Shown piece by piece: positions 46,244 through 58,111 of a stretch of DNA of 64,000 nucleotides. Within the stretch, counting starts at the first letter, position 1; each line of letters opens with the position of its first letter. The position numbers and the translations under genes are program-made. The notes beneath the pieces were generated by a model. It saw nothing but the letters and a program-made list of their open reading frames with translations, was not told the DNA's origin and did no database searches. The stretch is from Allopontixanthobacter sediminis (GTDB lineage: Bacteria; Pseudomonadota; Alphaproteobacteria; Sphingomonadales; Sphingomonadaceae): positions 124,001 to 188,000 of the forward strand of contig NZ_WTYL01000001.1 in the NCBI RefSeq assembly GCF_009828115.1. The letters are read 5' to 3'.

Positions 46244-47293
46244 ATGGAACGGGATAACCAGTTTATCGGCCAGTCCGGGGCCTTTCTCGACGCGGTGGAG
46301 CGGGCCAGCCGTGCCGCGCCGATGCGGCGTCCGGTGCTGGTGGTGGGCGAGCGCGGAACGGGCAAGGAACTGATCGCCGAGCGCCTGCACCGCTTGTCTC
46401 TGCGCTGGGGTGAGCCTCTGGTGACCATGAACTGTGCCGCGCTCCCTGAAACGCTGATCGAAGCCGAATTGTTCGGCCATGAGGCCGGAGCTTTCACCGG
46501 TGCTACCAAAGCGCGCGCTGGCAGGTTCGAAGAAGCCGACAAGGGCACGTTATTTCTCGACGAACTGGGCACGCTGTCGATGGGCGCACAAGAGAGACTG
46601 CTGCGCGCGGTGGAATATGGCGAGGTGACCCGGATCGGATCGTCCCGGCCGATCAGCGTGGATGTCAGGATTGTCGCGGCGACCAACGAGAACCTGCCGC
46701 TGATGGCGGAGCAGGGTACGTTCCGTGCGGACTTGCTGGACCGCCTGAGTTTCGAAGTCATCACCCTGCCGCCGTTGCGCGTCCGAGAAGGCGATATCGG
46801 GGTGCTCGCGGAATATTTCGGAAGGCGCATGGCGGCCGAGATCGGGTGGGATAGCTGGCCCGGCTTCTCCCAGCATGTTGCCCAGCAACTCGAAGAATAT
46901 CCCTGGCCGGGAAATGTGCGCGAATTGCGCAACGTGGTGGAACGCGGCGTATACCGGTGGGACAATTGGGAGGAGCCGATCAGCCATCTGGTGTTCGACC
47001 CGTTCGACAGTCCGTGGAAGCCGTTCGAACCGGCCACCCGCAAGCTGCAGCGGACCAACGACGCGCATCAGTCTGGCGGGCAGTCGGCTGGCCAGTCCGG
47101 CGGCAGTAGCGCCGCGCCGCAGGATATCGAGAATATCGATGACCTGAAGTCCGCTGTCGAAGCGCATGAGCGGATCATCGTCGAGCACGCTCTCGGCAAG
47201 CACCGGTGGAACCAACGCCAGACCGCCAAGGCGCTCGGGCTTACCTACGACCAGCTGCGCCACTGCATCAAGAAGCACGGGCTGAGCGAGTAG
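46244..47293 (+). CDS. pspF: Psp operon transcriptional activator PspF
   Basis: The 349-residue protein is a sigma-54 activator without N-terminal receiver domain: QFIGQSGAFLDAVERASRAA, Walker A VGERGTGKE, GAFTGA at 82-87 which contacts sigma-54, Walker B LFLDELGTL, and a C-terminal Fis-type HTH (HRWNQRQTAKALGLTYDQLR). Between AAA+ and HTH is a long linker rich in serine, glycine and glutamine (about 275-300). PspA is its known inhibitor. It starts at an ATG at 46244, divergent from the psp operon. Confidence 0.95.
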   Translation: MERDNQFIGQSGAFLDAVERASRAAPMRRPVLVVGERGTGKELIAERLHRLSLRWGEPLVTMNCAALPETLIEAELFGHEAGAFTGATKARAGRFEEADKGTLFLDELGTLSMGAQERLLRAVEYGEVTRIGSSRPISVDVRIVAATNENLPLMAEQGTFRADLLDRLSFEVITLPPLRVREGDIGVLAEYFGRRMAAEIGWDSWPGFSQHVAQQLEEYPWPGNVRELRNVVERGVYRWDNWEEPISHLVFDPFDSPWKPFEPATRKLQRTNDAHQSGGQSAGQSGGSSAAPQDIENIDDLKSAVEAHERIIVEHALGKHRWNQRQTAKALGLTYDQLRHCIKKHGLSE

Positions 47294-47372
47294 AGTGCTT
47301 ACGCGGATAGCTGCAACCGAATTTTAACCCGCATTCGGCTACACCGCTCGCGTGGATGCAGGGGGATTTTGC

Positions 47373-47684
47373 ATGAGCAGTGCCGTAAAGGGCGTCATCG
47401 GGTTGGTGGCGACTGTCGCGATCGCGGCGGTTGTGGCGTATGGCGTGTCAGCGCCGCGCAATGTGGACGCCGTGATGAACCAGGACATGGCGGCGCTGGG
47501 TGGGCGCAGCATGAACGATCACATGACGGAAGCGTACACCAAGGCAGCCGACGAGCGGTGCGCAAAATTCACCGAAATGGCCGAGCAGGCCTGGGACCGC
47601 GCCATCGAACAGGGAACCGACGAACGCGACGCCGATACGCTCGACGAACTTGACCGGCAGGTCGACCAGCACTGCAACCGGTAA
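47373..47684 (+). CDS. Small exported or membrane-anchored protein, hypothetical
   Basis: The product is about 103 residues from the ATG at 47373. It has a hydrophobic N-terminal helix (about 5-26, VKGVIGLVATVAIAAVVAYG) that could be a signal anchor, and then an acidic helical domain (MTEAYTKAADERCAKFTEMA, DADTLDELDRQVDQHCN) with two cysteines. No family is recognised. It follows pspF by 79 bp and may be transcribed alone. Confidence 0.6.
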   Translation: MSSAVKGVIGLVATVAIAAVVAYGVSAPRNVDAVMNQDMAALGGRSMNDHMTEAYTKAADERCAKFTEMAEQAWDRAIEQGTDERDADTLDELDRQVDQHCNR

Positions 47685-47874
47685 GTTTGGCTGAAGCCCC
47701 GACAAAGCGCCGGCAAGCAAAAAAGCCGCGACCGCGCGCGATGCCGTGTTGCATTTAATTCCGTGAGGCTTTAAAGGGCCTCAATCCCGACATTGTCTTG
47801 ATGAAGTGGGGCTGGCGCCGAAAGGGGCCGGCGCGAAACTGCTTTGTCGCATATGTCCATTATACGGAGCATCG

Positions 47875-48438
47875 ATGGCCGATTTGGCACGCCTGACCCA
47901 GATTATCGAACCCGAAGCGACTGCGCTCGGGTTTGACCTGGTGCGCGTGATCATGACCGGTTCCGAAGCCGGTGACGGCGAGCGCGCCTTGCAGATCATG
48001 GCAGAAGATCCCGCGACCGGGCAGCTGCTGATCGAACAATGCGCCGCCCTGTCGCGCGCCGTATCCGCCCGGATCGACGAGCTGGAAGAATCGGGCGAAG
48101 AATTGATCGAGGGCAATTATCACCTCGAAGTGAGCTCCCCCGGTATCGACCGCCCGCTGACCCGGCCGAAGGATTTCGGCAATTGGGCAGGGCACGAAGT
48201 CAAGCTGGCGCTGGTCGACAAGATTGACGGGCAACGTAATATTCGTGGTACACTGATCGGAATCGAAGGCGATCTGGTTACCGTGGAAGATAAACAGGCG
48301 AAGCGGCATTCCGTGACGCTCGAAATGATCCATTCGGCGAAACTGATCCTGACAGATGCGCTGATAGCTGCAACCAGACCGATCGACACCAGTGGTGCCG
48401 ACGAGGTTTTCGAAGAAGAAGAGAAGGCTGACGACTGA
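47875..48438 (+). CDS. rimP: Ribosome maturation factor RimP
   Basis: The 187-residue protein matches RimP: LTQIIEPEATALGFDLVRVI, the conserved YHLEVSSPGIDRPLTRPKDF, then the C-terminal SH3-like half with the KLALVDKIDGQRNIRGTLIG strand. It helps assemble the 30S subunit. It begins the classical transcription-translation operon and overlaps nusA by one base. The start at 47875 gives the usual family start. Confidence 0.95.
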   Translation: MADLARLTQIIEPEATALGFDLVRVIMTGSEAGDGERALQIMAEDPATGQLLIEQCAALSRAVSARIDELEESGEELIEGNYHLEVSSPGIDRPLTRPKDFGNWAGHEVKLALVDKIDGQRNIRGTLIGIEGDLVTVEDKQAKRHSVTLEMIHSAKLILTDALIAATRPIDTSGADEVFEEEEKADD

Positions 48439-50108
48439 TGGCCAGTGCAATTTCCGCCAACAAGGCAGAGCTGCTCGCAATTGCGACCGCCGTTGCAACC
48501 GAGAAAATGATCGACAAGTCGATCGTCATCGAGGCGATGGAAGAAGCGATCCAGAAGAGCGCGCGTAACCGCTACGGCGCGGAAAACGATATCCGCGCCA
48601 AGTTGGACCCGGTCACCGGCGACCTGCGCCTGTGGCGCGTCGTCGAAGTGGTCGAAGAAGTCGAAGACTACTTCAAGCAGGTCGATCTCAAACAGGCTGA
48701 GAAGCTTGAGCCGGGCGCGGCCGTCGGCGATTTCATCGTCGACCCGCTGCCGCCGGTCGACCTTGGCCGGATCGATGCGCAGAGCGCGAAGCAGGTGATC
48801 TTCCAGAAGGTCCGCGATGCCGAGCGGGAACGTCAGTACGAAGAATTCAAGGACCGTGCGAACGAAGTGATCACCGGCGTGATCAAGTCGGTCGAATTCG
48901 GCCATGTGATCGTCAACCTCGGACGCGCCGAAGGCGTGATCCGCCGCGACCAGCAGATCCCCCGCGAAGCCGCCCGTGTGGGCGAGCGCGTCCGCGCGCT
49001 GATCACCAAGGTGGAACGCAACAACCGCGGTCCGCAGATTTTCCTCAGCCGCGCGCATCCGGACTTCATGAAGAAGCTGTTCGCCCAGGAAGTGCCCGAA
49101 ATCTATGACGGCATCATCGAAATCAAGGCCGCCGCCCGCGATCCGGGTAGCCGCGCCAAGATCGGCGTGATCAGCCATGACAGCAGCATCGATCCGGTCG
49201 GCGCCTGCGTCGGCATGAAGGGCAGCCGCGTCCAGGCCGTCGTGCAGGAATTGCAGGGCGAGAAGATCGACATCATTCCATGGTCGGAAGACACCGCGAC
49301 CTTCGTAGTCAACGGCTTGCAGCCAGCCACCGTCAGCCGCGTGGTGCTGGACGAGGAAGAAGGCCGCATCGAAGTTGTCGTGCCTGACGACCAGCTCAGT
49401 CTGGCGATCGGTCGCCGCGGCCAGAACGTCCGTCTCGCCAGTCAGCTGACCGGTCATCAGATCGACATCATGACCGAAGAAGAAGCGAGCGAGAAGCGCC
49501 AGCGCGAATTCTCCGAACGTTCCAAGATGTTCGAAGAAGAGCTCGACGTGGACGAAACCCTGTCGCAGCTGCTGGTTGCCGAAGGCTTCGCCGAGCTGGA
49601 AGAAGTCGCTTATGTCGAACTGGCGGAACTCGCCAGCATCGAAGGCTTCGACGAGGAACTGGCCGAAGAACTGCAGAGCCGCGCGACCGAAGCGCTGGAA
49701 CGGCACGAGGACACGGCCCGCGCCGAACGCCGCGAACTGGGTGTCGAGGACGATCTGGCCGAAATGCCGCATCTGACCGAACAGATGCTGGTCGTGCTCG
49801 GCAAGGCGGGCATCAAGACGCTCGACGATCTCGCTGATCTGGCCACCGACGAACTGATCGCCAAGAAGCGCGAAGCTCCGCGTCGCCGTGCGAATGCCGA
49901 TGGCCCGCCGCTCAAGCGTCCGCAGCGCACCGAAGATAAGGGCGGCGTCCTTGGCGTGTTCGGCCTGACCGAAGAACAGGGCAACGAAATCATCATGGCC
50001 GCGCGTGCGCACTGGTTCGAAGATGAAACGCCCGCCGCTGAAGCGCCTGCTGCCGAAGCAGCCGCCTCCGACACACAGGAGGCCGCTGATGCGGACTCCA
50101 CACAATGA
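48438..50108 (+). CDS. nusA: Transcription termination/antitermination factor NusA
   Basis: The 556-residue protein has the N-terminal RNAP-binding domain (IVIEAMEEAIQKSARNRYGA), an S1 domain (about 140-205), two KH domains (KGSRVQAVVQELQGEKIDII and AIGRRGQNVRLASQLTGHQI) and two acidic helix-hairpin repeats near the C-terminus, followed by an alanine/glutamate-rich tail. It controls pausing, termination and antitermination. The ylxR gene starts inside its 3' end. Confidence 0.97.
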   Translation: MASAISANKAELLAIATAVATEKMIDKSIVIEAMEEAIQKSARNRYGAENDIRAKLDPVTGDLRLWRVVEVVEEVEDYFKQVDLKQAEKLEPGAAVGDFIVDPLPPVDLGRIDAQSAKQVIFQKVRDAERERQYEEFKDRANEVITGVIKSVEFGHVIVNLGRAEGVIRRDQQIPREAARVGERVRALITKVERNNRGPQIFLSRAHPDFMKKLFAQEVPEIYDGIIEIKAAARDPGSRAKIGVISHDSSIDPVGACVGMKGSRVQAVVQELQGEKIDIIPWSEDTATFVVNGLQPATVSRVVLDEEEGRIEVVVPDDQLSLAIGRRGQNVRLASQLTGHQIDIMTEEEASEKRQREFSERSKMFEEELDVDETLSQLLVAEGFAELEEVAYVELAELASIEGFDEELAEELQSRATEALERHEDTARAERRELGVEDDLAEMPHLTEQMLVVLGKAGIKTLDDLADLATDELIAKKREAPRRRANADGPPLKRPQRTEDKGGVLGVFGLTEEQGNEIIMAARAHWFEDETPAAEAPAAEAAASDTQEAADADSTQ

Positions 50109-50880
50109 GCGCGTAAATTCCGCCAAAGTCGATCCTTCCCAGGCCCGCACTTCCGGGGCCGGGGAAGCGTGTCCGGAACGCAAGTGCATCCTCACAGGAG
50201 AAGTTGCTCCGAAGGGCGGCTTGATCCGCCTGGCGATTTCGCCCGAAGGTCCGGACGGAACCGCGCAGGTGCTGCCGGACCTTTTGGCGCGTGCACCTGG
50301 GCGGGGCGCATGGCTGGGGGTACCGCGGGCCGAACTTGAAGCAGCGATGGGCGCAGGCAAAGGCGGCGGCAAATTGCGCGGAGCACTGGCGCGGGCGTTC
50401 AAGGGTGCCCGGCTCGAAGTGCCCGGTGATCTGCCCGAGCGCATCGAAACAGGGCTCAGGCGGTTATTAAGTGACCGCCTCGGTCTCGAAATGCGCGCGG
50501 GAAAGCTTATATTGGGTTCGGACAGGATTGCCGAACAGGCACGGCGCGGCCGTGTGGGGCGGTTGATGCACGCCAGCGATGCCAGCCAGGATGGCAGCCG
50601 CAAGCTGGACCAGGCATGGCGCGTGGGTCAGGATATCGAAGGTTCGGGCGAGCAGGGCATACGCTTGCCACTGGACCGGGCGGCTCTGTCTGTGGCATTG
50701 GGCCGCGACAATGTCGTCCATCTCGCGCTTGCCGATAATGCTTCGGCGAAACGGATCGAACCCGTTCTGGCGCGGCTGTTGCATTTCATCGGGCGCTCCG
50801 CGGAAGCCGAGCATGCCGGAAATGATGCTGAAAATGAGTCCGATGGTCCGCACGGCGCGGTTCAGCGGGGCGACGAATAG
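50089..50880 (+). CDS. YlxR-L7Ae-like RNA-binding protein (DUF448)
   Basis: The product is 263 residues from an ATG within nusA. The first domain is DUF448 (YlxR): ERKCILTGEVAPKGGLIRLA and RAPGRGAWLGVPRAELEAA. The second is an L7Ae-like fold (RAGKLILGSDRIAEQARRGR, ALADNASAKRIE). The two-domain form is common in alphaproteobacteria. It binds RNA or RNase P components in related species. The position between nusA and infB is conserved. Confidence 0.9.
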   Translation: MRTPHNERVNSAKVDPSQARTSGAGEACPERKCILTGEVAPKGGLIRLAISPEGPDGTAQVLPDLLARAPGRGAWLGVPRAELEAAMGAGKGGGKLRGALARAFKGARLEVPGDLPERIETGLRRLLSDRLGLEMRAGKLILGSDRIAEQARRGRVGRLMHASDASQDGSRKLDQAWRVGQDIEGSGEQGIRLPLDRAALSVALGRDNVVHLALADNASAKRIEPVLARLLHFIGRSAEAEHAGNDAENESDGPHGAVQRGDE

Positions 50881-50904
50881 AATTTTGAAGGATAGACTGG
50901 TTTT

Positions 50905-53447
<2,543 letters not shown>

Positions 53448-53451
<4 letters not shown>

Positions 53452-53621
53452 ACAAAGAAGGTGGCCCTTCTGGAATGACCGTCGACGAGTGGTTGTTCAG
53501 GCAAGGGCTGTTAAAGCAGTTTGAAACGGTGAGAGCGGCCCGGGATATCGGGTCGCTCCGCCGGGTTTTCAGGCTGATCGGTTTACCGGAATTGAAAATC
53601 GAGCAACTGCGCAACTCATGA
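53448..53621 (+). CDS. 57-residue hypothetical protein after infB
   Basis: A GTG at 53448 overlaps the infB stop, and the stop at 53619-53621 overlaps the ATG of the next gene (ATGA). The peptide is mixed (MTVDEWLFRQGLLKQFETVR, then SLRRVFRLIGLPELKIEQLR), with two amphipathic helices and no membrane segment. The double overlap supports translation. Function unknown. Confidence 0.5.
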
Positions 53622-54181
53622 CCCAATACGTCGCCTTTCTCGGATCGATCAATGTCGGCGGCAACCGGCTGATGATGGAAGATCTTCGGAATGCTCTGAA
53701 ATACGAGGATTTCGAGGATGTCGAAACCGTCATCGCCAGCGGGAACGTGCTGTTCCGACATGAGGAACGCCCGACACCGGGTCTGTCACAGAAGATCGCC
53801 TTCATCCTGAAGGAAGAATTCGACATCAATTCCGTAGTGGTTGTGCGCAGCCGGGACGAGGTGCTCGCGGCAATTGCGGAAAATCCGTTTCGCGGCGAGA
53901 ATGACGACAAATTCGTCCATGTGCAGTGGCTCGAACACCAGCCGACTGCCGAGCAGTTTGACGATTTGATCACCAGTTTCATCGGGCAAAGCGGTACGGG
54001 GCGGGGCGGCGAGCGCCTCGCGGCCGGAACCGGCGCCCTGCATATCGATTACGGTGTGGGCGTTGCCGACAGCAAATTGACCGCACCTTTTATCGAACGC
54101 AAATTGGGCACTCGCGGCACGGCGCGTAATTTGCGGTCGCTCCAGCGGATCGCGGACAAGATGGACGCAAGTGATGGTTAG
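53618..54181 (+). CDS. DUF1697 family protein
   Basis: The 187-residue protein follows DUF1697: [20 protein letters not shown], then [16 protein letters not shown] with the conserved SGNVLF, and a C-terminal [20 protein letters not shown] ending with the R-N-L-x-S/T-L pattern. Its function is not known. It lies between infB and rbfA and overlaps rbfA by eight bases. Confidence 0.9.
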   Translation: MTQYVAFLGSINVGGNRLMMEDLRNALKYEDFEDVETVIASGNVLFRHEERPTPGLSQKIAFILKEEFDINSVVVVRSRDEVLAAIAENPFRGENDDKFVHVQWLEHQPTAEQFDDLITSFIGQSGTGRGGERLAAGTGALHIDYGVGVADSKLTAPFIERKLGTRGTARNLRSLQRIADKMDASDG

Positions 54182-54575
54182 ACAGCAATTCACCCCTGAA
54201 CAGCAATCGGTTCGTGTGCTCAAAGTGGGCGAGCGGGTCCGGCATATCCTGTCCGAATTGCTCAGCCGCCAGGAAGTTCATGACGACACGCTGACCGCGC
54301 ATTCCGTCTCGGTCACCGAAGTCCGTATGAGCCCGGACCTGCGCAACGCGGCGGTCTATGTGAAGCCCCTGCTGGGGGAGGACGAGGCGGTTGTCATCAA
54401 GGCGCTGCGCGTGAACACCGCCTATTTCCAGCGTGAAGTGGCCAAGCGTCTCGGCCTGAAATTCGCCCCGAAGCTGAACTTCCGCGGCGACGAAAGTTTC
54501 GACGAGGCCGAACGCATCGAACGGCTGCTGAACGACCCGAAAGTCGTCCGCGATCTGAACGCCGACGACGCCTAG
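54174..54575 (+). CDS. rbfA: Ribosome-binding factor A
   Basis: The 133-residue protein has the RbfA pattern: [40 protein letters not shown] and [20 protein letters not shown], a type II KH fold acting in late 30S maturation and cold adaptation. The ATG at 54174 is used; it lies in the end of the DUF1697 gene. It is tail-to-tail with the transporter gene, overlapping by four bases. Confidence 0.95.
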   Translation: MVRQQFTPEQQSVRVLKVGERVRHILSELLSRQEVHDDTLTAHSVSVTEVRMSPDLRNAAVYVKPLLGEDEAVVIKALRVNTAYFQREVAKRLGLKFAPKLNFRGDESFDEAERIERLLNDPKVVRDLNADDA

Positions 54576-56188
54576 CTGGCTGGCGGCGTTGCTACCGGAG
54601 CGGAGACCTGCCCCGGGACCTCGATGAAGACCGATGCGCCGGGCCCGAGCGGGACATCGAGCACCACCCAGCCGATCGCCAGTGCAATCCCCACGACCAT
54701 CAGCCCGATCGAGTAGGGCAGCATCGTCGCGGCCAGGCTGCCGATCCCGAAGTCCTTCTGCCAACGCTGGCAGAAAATCAGGATCAGCGGGAAATAGACC
54801 ATCAGCGGCGTGATGATATTGGTTGCGCTGTCGCCAACGCGGTAGGCAGCAGTACTCATTTCCGGGCTGATCCCGAGCAGCATCAGCATCGGCACCATGA
54901 CCGGGGCAAGCAGCGCCCATTTAGCGCTGGCAGAACCGATGAACAAATTCAGGACGCCGGACAGCAGGATGATCGCCGCCAGCAACGCCCACGCGGGCAG
55001 GCCCGATGCGCTCAAAGCGTCGGCACCGTGGACCGCCAGGATCAGGCCAAGGTTTGACCACGCGAACATCGCCACGAAGTGCGCCGCCGCAAACGCCAGC
55101 ACGAGATAGTAGGCGAGGTCGGCCATGCTCTCGCTCATCATTTTGACGAGGCTTCGGTGATCGGTGATCGTGCCCGCCGCCTTGCCGTAGGCCCAGCCGG
55201 TGAGCAGGAACAGCAGGAAGAAACCTGCGACCAGTGACTGGTAGAACGGGGTGAGCCGCGCTTCGGGCGTCGCGTCCTCGTTGATCAGCGGCGTGCCCGG
55301 GCCCAGCGTGAATGCGAGCCACAGGCCGATCACGAACAGGGCGGCGAGGCCGGCCAGCTTGAGGCCTTTACTTTCTTCCGCAGTGAGATCGCGGTCACTG
55401 GCTTCCTCGGGCGCGGCGGAACCGGCCATCGCGGGATTCCATTTGCCTAGCCGCGGCTCGATCATCCGGTCGGTGACGTACCAGATCACCGGTATGAACA
55501 CGACGACCATGGCGGCAATGAAGTACCAGTTGCCGGCAATATTCGCAGTGAAATCGCCAAACACAGTCTCGACCGCAGCCTCGGTAATGCCGAACAGCAA
55601 CGCATCGAGCTGGCCCGGTAGAAGATTGGCCGAGAAGCCGCCGGAAACGCCCGCAAAGCTGGCGGCAATCCCGGCGATCGGGTGCCGTCCGGCGGCGTGG
55701 AAGATTATTCCGGCAAGCGGGATCAGCACCACATATGCAGCGTCTGCGGCAAGGTTGCCCATCATCCCGACCAGCACCACGATCGGCGTCAGCAGGCTGA
55801 CCGGTGCGCCGCGTACCCCGGCGCGCATGGCGGTGCCGAACAGGCCTGCGCGCTCTGCCACGCCGGCACCCAGCATCACCACCAGGACATAACCGAGCGG
55901 GTGGAAGTGGGTGAAAGTCTGGGGCATCTCGACCCACAGTCGCTGGATGTTCTCCGCCGAGATCAGGCTGGCTGCGGTAATGACGGTTGCAACACCGGTC
56001 GTCTCGTCGATCTCGGTAGGATGAACGGCAGACCATCCGGCAAGGGAAGCCAGAATGGAAACGGTCATGAGCCCTGCGATCAGCCAGAAGAACAGGAAGA
56101 CCGGGTCGGGCAGCTTGTTTCCGGTGCGTTCGATCCAGCCGAGAATACCCTTCTGGCTGCCGACCGTTGCCGCTGCTGCTTCGCTCAT
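54572..56188 (-). CDS. AbgT family transporter
   Basis: The product is about 538 residues from the ATG at 56188, with ten or more membrane helices. It has the AbgT features: [20 protein letters not shown] at the start, [20 protein letters not shown], a [20 protein letters not shown] hairpin, and the second hairpin with [20 protein letters not shown] and the repeat [18 protein letters not shown]. Characterised members export antimetabolites such as sulfonamides or import p-aminobenzoyl-glutamate. It lies opposite to the rbfA and tdk genes and breaks the operon. Confidence 0.9.
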   Translation of the reverse strand: MSEAAAATVGSQKGILGWIERTGNKLPDPVFLFFWLIAGLMTVSILASLAGWSAVHPTEIDETTGVATVITAASLISAENIQRLWVEMPQTFTHFHPLGYVLVVMLGAGVAERAGLFGTAMRAGVRGAPVSLLTPIVVLVGMMGNLAADAAYVVLIPLAGIIFHAAGRHPIAGIAASFAGVSGGFSANLLPGQLDALLFGITEAAVETVFGDFTANIAGNWYFIAAMVVVFIPVIWYVTDRMIEPRLGKWNPAMAGSAAPEEASDRDLTAEESKGLKLAGLAALFVIGLWLAFTLGPGTPLINEDATPEARLTPFYQSLVAGFFLLFLLTGWAYGKAAGTITDHRSLVKMMSESMADLAYYLVLAFAAAHFVAMFAWSNLGLILAVHGADALSASGLPAWALLAAIILLSGVLNLFIGSASAKWALLAPVMVPMLMLLGISPEMSTAAYRVGDSATNIITPLMVYFPLILIFCQRWQKDFGIGSLAATMLPYSIGLMVVGIALAIGWVVLDVPLGPGASVFIEVPGQVSAPVATPPAS

Positions 56189-56255
56189 CGAAATCCCCCG
56201 CAATTTCGGCTTGCAGCTTCGCAGTCCCTCCCGGACCCGCTAAGCCTTGCCGATT

Positions 56256-56834
56256 ATGGCCAAACTCTATTTCTACTATGCGTCGATGAACGCCGGGAAA
56301 TCAACCACCCTGTTGCAGGCGGATTTCAATTACCGCGAGCGCGGAATGGCGACCATGTTGTGGACCGCGAAATTGGATGATCGCAGCGATGAACAGGCGA
56401 TCGAGAGCCGGATCGGCCTTGGTGCGGATGCGCACCGGTTCACCGAGGATACCAATCTGTTCGAACGGGTAAGCGCGGCCCACGCAGTGGAACCGCTCGC
56501 CTGCGTGATGGTGGACGAGGCCCAGTTCCTGACCAAGGAACAGGTGTGGCAATTGGCACGGCTTGCGGACGAAGCTGGAGTCCCGGTCATCTGCTACGGT
56601 CTGCGGACCGATTTCCAGGGCGAATTGTTCCCCGGTTCCGCGGCGCTACTTGGCATTGCCGATACGCTGGTGGAACTGAAGGCGGTTTGTCACTGCGGAC
56701 GCAAGGCCAGCATGAACCTGCGGGTCGACCAAGGCGGCGCAGCGGTGAGAGCGGGCGCGCAGACGGAAATCGGCGGGAACGACCGCTATGTCGCCCTGTG
56801 CCGCAAACATTTCAGTGAGGCGCTTGGTGGCTAA
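56256..56834 (+). CDS. tdk: Thymidine kinase
   Basis: The 192-residue enzyme has the type II thymidine kinase motifs: YYASMNAGKSTTLLQADFNY with Walker A at about 9-17, ACVMVDEAQFLTKEQVWQLA as Walker B, VICYGLRTDFQGELFPGS as the lasso, and the zinc-binding region with VCHCGRKASMNLR. It phosphorylates thymidine in salvage. The start is the ATG at 56256. It overlaps the GNAT gene by eight bases. Confidence 0.95.
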   Translation: MAKLYFYYASMNAGKSTTLLQADFNYRERGMATMLWTAKLDDRSDEQAIESRIGLGADAHRFTEDTNLFERVSAAHAVEPLACVMVDEAQFLTKEQVWQLARLADEAGVPVICYGLRTDFQGELFPGSAALLGIADTLVELKAVCHCGRKASMNLRVDQGGAAVRAGAQTEIGGNDRYVALCRKHFSEALGG

Positions 56835-57363
56835 CCTTTCGGGTGTTCTCGAAGACCATTCGGTCCGGCTCGAGCCGCTAGAGGCGCATCATCTCGAGCC
56901 GCTGCGCGCGGCCTGCGCCGAAGATTCCGAAATCTGGCAAATCTACCCGGTTAACATGCTGGCAGACGGGTTCGATCAGGCAATTGCGGACTTCCATAGC
57001 ACCATCAGTTGGGTCCGCTTTGCGGTGATCGACCTTGCGCACGACCGTCTGGTGGGCATGACTAACTACATCAATCCCGATGCATCGGGCGTAGTCGAAA
57101 TTGGCGGCACCTACATTTCCCCCTCGGTCCGCGGCACCGGCTTCAATCGACAAATGAAAACCCTGATGATCGAACACGCCTTTGCAAAGGGCTTCACCCG
57201 GATCGAGTTTCGGGTTGATACCCGCAACCTCCGTTCGATGGCCGCAGTTTCGAAACTCGGGGCAGTGCACGAAGGCACGCTTCGTCGGAACCGCGTCACC
57301 TGGACGGGATATGTCCGCGATACGGCGATATTCGGCCTGCTGCGCGACGATTGGGCTGGCTGA
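56827..57363 (+). CDS. GNAT family N-acetyltransferase (RimJ/RimL-like)
   Basis: The 178-residue protein starts with a GTG at 56827. It has the GNAT pattern: VRLEPLEAHHLEPLRAACAE, VVEIGGTYISPSVRGTGFNR with the acetyl-CoA loop, and FRVDTRNLRSMAAVSKLGAV followed by H-E-G-T-L-R-R, typical of the RimJ/RimL subgroup that modifies proteins or amino acids. The specific substrate is not known. Confidence 0.88.
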   Translation: MANLSGVLEDHSVRLEPLEAHHLEPLRAACAEDSEIWQIYPVNMLADGFDQAIADFHSTISWVRFAVIDLAHDRLVGMTNYINPDASGVVEIGGTYISPSVRGTGFNRQMKTLMIEHAFAKGFTRIEFRVDTRNLRSMAAVSKLGAVHEGTLRRNRVTWTGYVRDTAIFGLLRDDWAG

Positions 57364-57391
57364 CTGGCATCGCGCCCCCTATCTACCCGCC

Positions 57392-58111
57392 ATGACAGAC
57401 ACCATCCTGATCGCCGCGATCCTGATCCCGGCGCTCATTATCGCAATTGTATTCCATGAAGTGGCGCATGGCTGGGCGGCGCTGGCACTGGGCGATCCGA
57501 CCGCGCAGGAACGGGGTCGGCTCACGCTCAATCCGCTGCGCCATGTCGATCCGGTGGGTACCTTGCTCGTGCCGGGCTTTCTCGCGCTGGTCGGTGGCCC
57601 GATATTCGGCTGGGCGAAACCCGTACCGGTGATGCAGCGGCGGCTGTCCAACCCACGGTTCGGCATGATGGCGGTCGCGGCGGCGGGGCCGGGGACGAAC
57701 TTCGTGCTGGCGGCCGTTGCGGCGGTCGCGTTCGGCCTTGCTGCTCCGCTTGGCGCCCAGATTTCCTTTGGCGAAACCGGTATGTCGACCATCGTCGGAC
57801 CTGCGGGCGATGTCCTGCCGCTGGTCACCGGGCTGTTCTATTTCCTGCTGATCAACGTTTTCATCGGGATGTTCAACCTGCTGCCGATCCCGCCATTCGA
57901 CGGTTCGCACATCGTCGAAGGGGCGATGCCGCGACGCTGGGTGCATCATTACGAGAAGCTGCGCCCGTTCGGGATGCTGCTGTTCTTCGGCCTCATTGCG
58001 CTGACCTGGTTCGCACCGGGGCTGGGTGTGCTCGAAAACACCATCGGGCCGCCGGTGAACTGGATGCTGGGTAAATATCTCGGCTTGGCAGACACGGTTT
58101 CGGGGGCCTGA
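57392..58111 (+). CDS. Site-2 protease family membrane metallopeptidase (M50)
   Basis: The 239-residue protein has five to six membrane segments and the metal site H22-E-V-A-H26 (IVFHEVAHGWAALALGDPTA). The third ligand lies in FNLLPIPPFDGSHIVEGA. Its short YwhC-like form lacks PDZ domains. Such proteases cleave within membranes; the substrate is unknown. It overlaps truB by one base, so it likely belongs to the same transcript. Confidence 0.9.
   Translation: MTDTILIAAILIPALIIAIVFHEVAHGWAALALGDPTAQERGRLTLNPLRHVDPVGTLLVPGFLALVGGPIFGWAKPVPVMQRRLSNPRFGMMAVAAAGPGTNFVLAAVAAVAFGLAAPLGAQISFGETGMSTIVGPAGDVLPLVTGLFYFLLINVFIGMFNLLPIPPFDGSHIVEGAMPRRWVHHYEKLRPFGMLLFFGLIALTWFAPGLGVLENTIGPPVNWMLGKYLGLADTVSGA

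Noticed and set aside
48120-50603. 827-codon open frame on the minus strand
   Set aside because: It lies opposite nusA and rimP/ylxR. The translation is phenylalanine/histidine/aspartate-rich with no domain, typical of GC-rich shadow frames.
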